A stretch of DNA of 64,000 bases, taken from the NCBI RefSeq assembly GCF_963924675.1, contig NC_089238.1:47014879-47078878 (forward strand), in the 5' to 3' direction. Positions 57,550-64,000 of the stretch are shown here, one piece after another. The notes under the pieces are model-generated. The model was not told the DNA's origin and did not search any database. It saw only the letters and a list, made by a program, of their open reading frames with translations. Source of the stretch: Phocoena phocoena (lineage: Eukaryota > Chordata > Mammalia > Artiodactyla > Phocoenidae). The position numbers and the translations under genes were made by a program. Within the stretch, counting starts at the first letter, position 1. Each line of letters begins with the position of its first letter.

Positions 57550-58139
57550 GTGAGCCCGTGGTTGGGGTCGCGTCGCTCTGGGGCCTGGAGGCGGAGAGGG
57601 GGGCTGAGCTGCCCTCACGGCTCCCCGTGCCCCGCCCCCCCCTGCCAAGAGGGGTCGGGGGTGAGGGGAGCATCTCAGCAGCAGGGGTTCCGTGAGGTGG
57701 GGAGGGTTCCTGGGAAGGATGAGAGTCCAGACTCGCACGTTGCGAGGAAGAACCTGCTAGGTAGAGGAAGGTGAGGTGGGGGAAGGCCCCTCATGTTCCC
57801 CGTGTCTGGGGCGAATCTCCCCGAGGAAGGTTCAGGAAGGTCCCTTGGAAAGTGCTGGGCAGGAGAAGCAGCACAAGCCCTGGGATAGGATGCTGCTTTG
57901 CACCCCAGCTGTGCCTCGTGCTTGCTGGGGGGCCAGGGCAGGTCCTTGCCCCTCGGCGGCGTGGGTGTCTCTGCTGCTTCTTTGGGGATGGGAGAATCTC
58001 GCTTGCATCCCCACGTGGACAGCACACTCATTGGACAAGACCGAGTGTGGGACGGCGCCTCGTTCCCTGCAGCGCTTGTCGGCAGTCAGCTCTTGGCTGG
58101 TTCTTCCTGCCTGCACCCACCGCCCTCACCCCCTTCCAG
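57550..58139 (+). other. ZNRF1: Probable ZNRF1 intron 4 within the 3' UTR
   Basis: The proposed intron runs from GTGAGC at 57550 to a pyrimidine-rich acceptor, CCCCCTTCCAG, at 58129-58139. A second acceptor candidate follows the long pyrimidine tract at 58441-58499, with its AG at 58500-58501. Which one is used cannot be decided from sequence alone. Confidence 0.55.
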
Positions 58140-59825
58140 ATGAATCTGAGGCCTCCAGGCCAGACCTGGGGCCCCGCCACCCAAGCCCCTGTTTGCACAG
58201 CAGACAAGCACAACCAGCTTCCTCCCGAGATGCGCACATGTGCTCCCCCGTCACCGTCGTCCAACCCCAGTTTCTCCCGCAGGCGCCCTGCTTTACTGCT
58301 GACCATTCTCTCCTGTCCCCATCCTAGCTGTCCCTCCCAAGTTCTGGGCTGGCACTCTTCTGTTTTCTGCCAAATGAGAAACCAAAACCCACCTCATCTC
58401 ACGTGAATCCAAGGGTTTGGGGGCCTCTTCTGCGCTCTCTCTCCTCTCTCTCTCCCTCTCCCTCTTTCTCTCGTTTTTTGTTTTCTTTTGTTCTTTGTTA
58501 GGTTTATTTTATTTATCCCAAGTAAACTCCCAGAACAGCTGATGATGTCAAACTATTCAGGGACATTTGCCCTTTTTACCTTCACCTCAAAAACTGAGGA
58601 CGTGGGGTGAAGAAAAGGCGAGGGGAAGAGTGAGGCAGAGGGAATGGAGCTTGGTGCTGGCTGCAAGTCCAAATTCCCGGCATGATGTTTGGCTTCGGGG
58701 CCCCCAGACCGGAACCACAGGTGCCCCTGCCCGGCCTCAGCGGGATGCACGCGGCTGGCCTCGGGCCTGATGGAGCACGACTTACATCTTACGGTCCCCA
58801 CAGGGACAGCCAGGCCCCCGTTCCTGAGAGGAGGCTTCGGACACTGGGGCAGAGCTGAGCTGGGGACACCAGTGGGAACAGGGCACCCCTCCTGCACTGA
58901 CTTCCAGAGAATGGTTCTCCCTTTCTCCCTGAGGACACCAGATTGAATGAGAGCGAGTTTGAGAGAAGAAAGAATCACCCAATATCCTTCCCCTCATCCT
59001 CATCTCAGGAGGGAAAGGGCATTTTCTTTTTCACCTTTGAAAGGCGTTGTGGGTCTGTCTCTAAAGTGTTTACAAAAAAAAAAAAAAAAAAAAATTATAA
59101 AAAAAATGTCTAGTGTCGACTGGTGTTTTCCCTCGTGATGTTTACAGATTGCCGTCTGCTGCCCGGCCAGAACCCGCTCAGTGACAAAACGACCAGAGCC
59201 GGGTTCTCGCCACTCGCAGAGCAGAGCTCACAGCCCTCCCGTGCCCGGCACCCGGCGGTCTCTCCATCAACCGCTCTGCCTTGGTTTTTTTTGTTGTTGT
59301 TGTTTGGTTGGTTTTTTTCCCCAATTTTCTGGCTTGGTTTTGCACTTTTCTCCCCTTGGGACCCTGATATCTTGACTTCATTGCCAAAAACCAACCCCCT
59401 GAGGACCTTCTCCCCCCATCCTTTCCATTTCTCCTCCCCTCTTCCCTCCTGGTTCTGGTCAGTTCAGAGGATTTAACAATCACAAGTGTCCTGCAAAAAT
59501 GCCTGAACGTTTTTCTTAGACCCTTGTGGATTTTTTTTTTTTTCCAGAAAACCTAGACAAACAAAAGACTTGTTAAAGGGATATGTACAGCTACCCCTGT
59601 TTTCAGGCATTCTGTTTGAGAACATTCTAGCCATTGATGTTCACATGTGACATCAGCCCCTGCAAGATAGGTTTCTGTATTTATATTTTAAAATACAAAA
59701 AAAAAACCTTATAAAATGTTTAAAAATACGTTCAAAGCTGGGGAAAAGGCTTTCTTCATTAGTCAAGGTGTTTTGATATGGTATTAAAATAATGTCTAAT
59801 AAAAGATGCACTGTGTGACTTCATT
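58140..59825 (+). other. ZNRF1: ZNRF1 terminal exon, 3' UTR
   Basis: Non-coding sequence that I assign to the last ZNRF1 exon. It begins after the CCCCCTTCCAG acceptor, or at 58502 if the second acceptor is used, and ends just past the AATAAA at 59798-59803. It becomes AT-rich towards the end, as 3' UTRs usually do. It includes a run of about 23 A at roughly 59071-59093, a small GTT repeat near 59289-59300, and a T run near 59530-59543. The start is uncertain; the end is well supported. Confidence 0.65.
59798..59803 (+). terminator. ZNRF1: ZNRF1 poly(A) signal (AATAAA)
   Basis: A canonical AATAAA in AT-rich sequence, followed 15-30 nt later by a T-rich stretch (TTCATTTTAATC) suited to cleavage near 59820-59830. 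No later AATAAA on the + strand lies in a comparable setting before LDHD begins. Confidence 0.75.
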
Positions 59826-62800
59826 TTAATCAAGTATTGTTACACAATCAAGAAATGGGCGTTGACGGTCTGTCCCCTGCTCCCTTGCCTACCTCCTTAG
59901 CCTTCCTTCAAGGCTAGCATCGGGGCTACAGGTGTGTGATGTGGTTCTCAGCAGTCACACCCGGGTGAGGGAACGTGGCAGGTCAGGCCGGAGTCCTGCA
60001 GCTTTATGACCCATTCAAGCTTCGTGGAATCAATCTGCCATCAGCTGTGGAGTGGTCGTGACAGAACTCCTCTGGAAAGATCTGCAGGGCAAAGACCTTG
60101 CAGCGGATGGAGGCTGCAAGGATGCGGGTTCTTCCAGGCACTGGCCCAGACCGCCCCCCGCCCAATCCCTGGCTCCCCATTCCACACCCTGCCCTTCCTG
60201 TTGCTCCGGCCACATCTCAGTGCTGACTCATGGGCATCCTTCATTGAGGCCCAGAATGAGGCCCTGGTTTGGGGCTGAGCCAGCTCAGAGCCCTTGAACT
60301 AGAACCAGCCACTCAGGGCTCACACGAGTTGGCACACCTTGGCCTGGGTGGGAAGCTCAGGGCAGCAGGTAGCAGTGCCCACCTGGCGCCTCTGTCCCTG
60401 TGCCAGACCGGCTCCCGGAGCGGCATTCCAGAGCCTCCTGCAGAGCCTGTGAAGAAAGCTGTGGAGGAAGACGCCTGCTCCGCCCCTTCTCGGGCCTCCT
60501 GTGTGCTGCTGCCTCTATGGGCTCTGACCCCACCAGGCCCAGGCTCTGCAGTTGTCTTCTGTCAGACGCTTGCTGAAGCACCTGCTCTGTACAAGGGCAT
60601 TGCAGGCTGGTGGGCAAATCTGAGCCAAGGCACTGGCACACTCAGCATTTCAGAGAAATACTCAAGAGGAGTTTGTGGGTCTGAGCTCGTGGGGTAGTGA
60701 CCCCGGGGACCCGCAGTCACCATGGTGGCGAAAACCTGGGCTCTAAACTGTCTGTATGGGGCTTCTCTGTCTGGCAGAACCGCGCTGGGGAAAGGGCTTC
60801 ATCTGAACTTCAGATGCCCCACACGTGAAGTGGGAACAAAGTCACGCAGCTCAGAGGCCACCGTGAGGGTCAGAGGATCTGCCCAGAAGCCCCTGGCACG
60901 TGCATAGCAGGCTCGCTCGTGGCTTTGTCACCGCAAAGAGCACTGTTCTATTCACAGCACCTCCTGCTTCTGCCTGGCAACTATGTCTGCCTGTTCTATA
61001 TTTAATTCCTCCAGCAAAGCTGGCCCTGAGGATCTCCTTGCCTGACCCCTGGGCCTGCAGGCAGAGGAGGCCTCTGTGCCCACCTCGGTGGCTTAGGCCC
61101 GGCAGCCTTGGCAGCGCCCTGGGTGAGCTGAGGGGTCGAGCTGGGTTGGGGCAGGGCTGGAGCCCACGCCGGCTGCTATTCCAGGCTCCTGGGGCTGGTG
61201 CCTATCCCACCCCCAGCGACTTCACTCCCACCTGGCACACTGCAGCCCTCTGCTGGTTGCCGTCTCCTCCAAATTCAGACCCAGACTGCCAGCTCCTGGG
61301 CGGGGGTAGGACCGGGGTTGTCCGGGCTTTCCAGATGGACTGGTGTCTGTCATCCTCCATCCCAACAGCTCTCCTCAACTCTGCCTTTCCGGGAGGGGAG
61401 GGAATTGGCAGGCACTGGGAGGTGGGTTCCACCCACTCCCTCTGCTAAGGGCCCAGCACACGTGAAGGGGAGGGGGCTTCCTGGAAAGGGGCACCTCACT
61501 AAAACCAGTCATCTAGGAGCCATTTAATGGTGTCGAGGTTTTTAGGTCCTTATTCCTAGGGAATAGATGCTGAATTATGTAGGTGAATGATGTCAACAAA
61601 TTTGTAACTCAATTCCAAATGGTTCCCCAAAAGATACATGCACGAAGCAAGTAAGGCAAAAATATTCCTTGTTGAATCTTCAGTGGCTAGTGTTTCCGTG
61701 AACAGCGTACTTGTTCTTCCAACTGTCCTGCATGTTTGGAGTTTTTCCTAGTAAAGAATTGTGGGGAAGTGGCCATTTGCTGAACACCTACTAGTTGCCA
61801 GGCACTGAGGGGCACATCAGAGACAAGCCCTGCCCTGTGGGGGAGGAGCCTGCCCCTGCAGAATGCTGCCCCGGGGGTCTGCTGGTGGCGGGCTGCCTGC
61901 GTGGAGGGGAGGGCACTGGTGGCTGATGGTTAGATGGTTCGAGTCCGCTTTATTGGGTGCTTGTGGGGGAAGGCCCATGGGACTTGCCCCACACCACCCC
62001 CTGGCACATCCAAGGGACAGAAATGTCACAGAGGAGCGAACTCAGGGCTCAGCCCCAAGTTAGCAGAAAGGAGGGGTTCCAAGAACCGAGCTGGTCTCAG
62101 GAGCCGGAGGGGCTGCCTGAACAGCTGAGGGGAGAGGTGGGGAGGGGTGGAGGGAGTGGAGGCAGGGAAGGAGCTCAGAGGTGGCTTGGGAGAATGGGAG
62201 TGAGGCGAGATGGAGTGTGCCCCTGGCTCCCCTCGCCCAGCCCTTTTCCTAAGGGCCAAGTCCTTGGGGTGAGGGAGATGGGCCTGCACTAGAGGCTCCT
62301 GGGACCTGCAGGGGCGTGGAGAGCTTAGAGACTTGTTTCCAGGACTCCAGACACCTGCTAGACCCTGGGAAGTGGGGGGCCCAGAGCTGAGAGCTGCAGG
62401 TCCCTGCAGAGGTGAGTGTTGGGCACCACTGCCCCGAGCAGATACTGGTGTCTAAGCTCTGAGGTGTCGGGCGCCCTCTCGTGGGCTTAGGGGGAACAAC
62501 TGCCAGGTACCCCGGACAAGGTCCTCTGATCAGGAATCCTGAGGGAGGCAGGGGCAGGCCCCAGGGTGGACAGAGCCTGAGGTTGAGGCAAAAAAGCTGG
62601 TAGTATAATACATCACACTGTGGAGAGGTGTGGTACCAGGAAAATCACTTCCATTTGCAATGGTTGGTAGCAGCCACTTGAAGGACATGTTCAGAATGTT
62701 CTAGAGTACAGTTGGGTCTCAGTGGGGCAGTCTGTGGTAAGTGATGATGGACATGGGCAAGTCCTTAGGCCCTGGGGCTCTGAGAGGCAGAGCAGCTGCC

Positions 62801-62944
62801 CCTCCTCAGGCTGCAGCAAGTCAGAGGGCAGGCCCGGGATGAGGGACGACGACATCACCAGCCAAAGGACAAAGAACTTGGAGGAGTTGGGGCGGGCAGG
62901 CACAGGGGTTCATTCACAGGTGCTGCCTGCTTATCTCCAGACAA
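59826..62944. other. Intergenic region between the 3' ends of ZNRF1 and LDHD
   Basis: About 3.1 kb of GC-rich, non-coding DNA separating two convergent genes. It holds a MIR-like piece near 60730-60915, an old L1 3'-end-like piece near 61540-61760 and an L2-like piece near 61765-61830. Open frames of up to about 180 residues (60900-61448, for example) show no recognisable domain. No promoter or RNA gene was recognised. Confidence 0.75.
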
Positions 62945-63442
62945 CTGCATGTGGGGTTCAGGTTTATTTTGGGGGTCTATGAGTGTGGAGCGGAAGGTCC
63001 CTTCCCCCACCAGCAAAGGAGCATTCCTGTCACCAGGCAGATGGAGTTGGGCTATGGGTGCTGGGGCCCCCAGCCTTTGTTCTCCTGCCCTGGCAGTGGG
63101 GAGGCTAAGCTGGAGGGGGGTCGTCCTAGTCTTTGGGGTGACTGACCCACACCACCTTACAGGATGCGTAAGCGAGCAGAGAGGAAGCAGCTTCACCAGG
63201 AATGACCCTGAGCCATTTACTGGACCAAAGGCTCCTGAGGCCAGCAAGAGGGCCAGGGAGAAGACGGCCGACCAGGCTTCTTCCTCCTCTCTCTGGCCTC
63301 GGCTTGGATGAAAGGGCTAGCGGGCTGGCGAAGACCCCTGCAGGGTCTAGGCAAAGACAGAGCTGTTCCATGGCAGGAAAACAGTTTCCGGAACGGGAGG
63401 TGCCACTCTCTGAGGGCTTGTGGGCCAGGTGCTCCGAGCCCC
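62945..63442 (-). other. LDHD: LDHD 3' UTR
   Basis: Non-coding sequence between the LDHD stop codon at 63443-63445 and the minus-strand AATAAA. It is GC-rich and repeat-free as far as I can see. No splice sites or coding continuation were recognised. The overlapping open frames on both strands (63202-63468 and 62855-63247, for example) are treated as chance. Confidence 0.65.
62963..62968 (-). terminator. LDHD: LDHD poly(A) signal (AATAAA on the minus strand)
   Basis: TTTATT on the + strand reads AATAAA on the minus strand, about 475 nt after the LDHD stop codon. It is the first canonical signal downstream of the stop that I found, so the mRNA probably ends near 62940-62950. Confidence 0.65.
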
Positions 63443-63608
63443 TCACAGCACCTTGCCTGGGTTCATGAGGCCTCGGGGGTCCAGCGTGGCTTTGAGCTGC
63501 CGCATGGTCTCAATGCCCACCATGCCCACCTCCTCCTGCAGCAGCTGCCGCTTGCCCAGACCGATGCCATGTTCCCCTGTGCACGTGCCACGGAGTGCCA
63601 GTGCTCGC
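63443..63608 (-). CDS. LDHD: LDHD last coding exon: C-terminus of D-lactate dehydrogenase
   Basis: Read on the minus strand, this exon encodes the C-terminal end of LDHD. Visible motifs are [20 protein letters not shown] and then the ending [13 protein letters not shown] followed by TGA. The GEHGIG motif is the conserved C-terminal signature of the FAD-linked oxidase C domain. In related D-2-hydroxyacid dehydrogenases its glutamate helps bind the active-site divalent metal. The phrase DPxGLMNPGK is typical of the tail of this family. The acceptor on the minus strand is CTTCCCAG just before 63608. The first base completes an arginine codon split with the exon at 63697-63808. No frameshift or premature stop is present. 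Confidence 0.97.
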
Positions 63609-63696
63609 CTGGGAAGCAGCAGGAAGAGGTCCTCAGCAGGTGCCCCCTCCTACTTCCCTCAGCTCTCCCCCACCCTGCTTCCCGCTTTGCCCTTAC

Positions 63697-63999
<303 letters not shown>

Positions 64000-64000
64000 A

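Larger units (their letters stand above)
1..59825 (+). other. ZNRF1: ZNRF1 gene, 3' portion (exon 1 lies upstream of the window)
   Basis: This span is the part of the ZNRF1 transcription unit inside the window. Three coding exons (46049-46144, 55847-55952, 57458-57515) have consensus AG/GT borders and matching phases. They splice to the C-terminal 86 residues of a protein of about 227 residues in human. The N-terminal part, known to carry a myristoylation signal that places the protein on endosomal and lysosomal membranes, is in exon 1 and not visible here. ZNRF1 is an E3 ubiquitin ligase; AKT has been reported as a substrate, with a role in Wallerian degeneration. The end is set by a poly(A) signal at 59798-59803. 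Introns 2, 3 and 4 are about 9.7, 1.5 and 0.6 kb. Confidence 0.95.

Noticed and set aside
56936..57673. Open frame of 245 residues on the minus strand, across ZNRF1 intron 3, exon 4 and beyond.
   Set aside because: It lies in GC-rich sequence where stop codons are rare, overlaps the coding exon in antisense, and has no recognisable domain.
57771..58406. Open frames of 211 and 183 residues after ZNRF1 exon 4.
   Set aside because: They overlap in different frames across the proposed UTR intron and last exon. No homology recognised.

Overview
The window is mammalian nuclear DNA, most likely from a cetacean. The main evidence is a dense set of tRNA-derived CHR-type SINEs: a ~200 bp form, a ~300 bp form and a short ~110-150 bp form. 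Many have intact target-site duplications (TSDs). The ~200 bp form is typical of whales and dolphins. I saw no ruminant BovB/Bov-A, pig PRE-1 or primate Alu elements. Older mammalian repeats (MIR, L2, old L1, MLT1/MLT2/MER21-like LTRs) are common, and there is no bacterial-style gene layout.

Two genes lie here, both cut by the window edges and pointing towards each other. On the + strand is the 3' part of ZNRF1, a membrane-associated E3 ubiquitin ligase. Positions 1-46048 are its large first intron; exon 1, with the start codon, lies upstream. Coding exons 2, 3 and 4 are at 46049-46144, 55847-55952 and 57458-57549, with the stop codon at 57513-57515. Together they encode the last 86 residues: a C2HC zinc finger, then a RING finger ending in C-P-E-H. 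A donor site 34 nt after the stop suggests a 3' UTR intron, with a terminal exon from about 58140 to a poly(A) signal at 59798-59803.

About 3.1 kb of non-coding DNA follows. On the - strand is the 3' end of LDHD, mitochondrial D-lactate dehydrogenase. Its last three coding exons are at 63888-63978, 63697-63808 and 63443-63608, and its poly(A) signal is at 62963-62968. They encode the C-terminal 122 residues, including the metal-binding HVGDGNFH and GEHGIG motifs. The tail-to-tail ZNRF1-LDHD arrangement matches what I recall of human chromosome 16q23.

The rest is intron and repeat. Recent events that can be read directly are about ten SINE insertions with 10-19 bp TSDs, a ~190 bp L1 3'-end insertion with an 18-bp TSD, an L1 tail split by a SINE, a perfect 61-bp tandem duplication, and several (TG/CA)n microsatellites. 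I found no support for a new gene, RNA gene, CRISPR array or undescribed system. The long open frames outside the exons are best explained by repeats or GC-rich composition. Repeat family names come from memory of consensus sequences, not from a database search.
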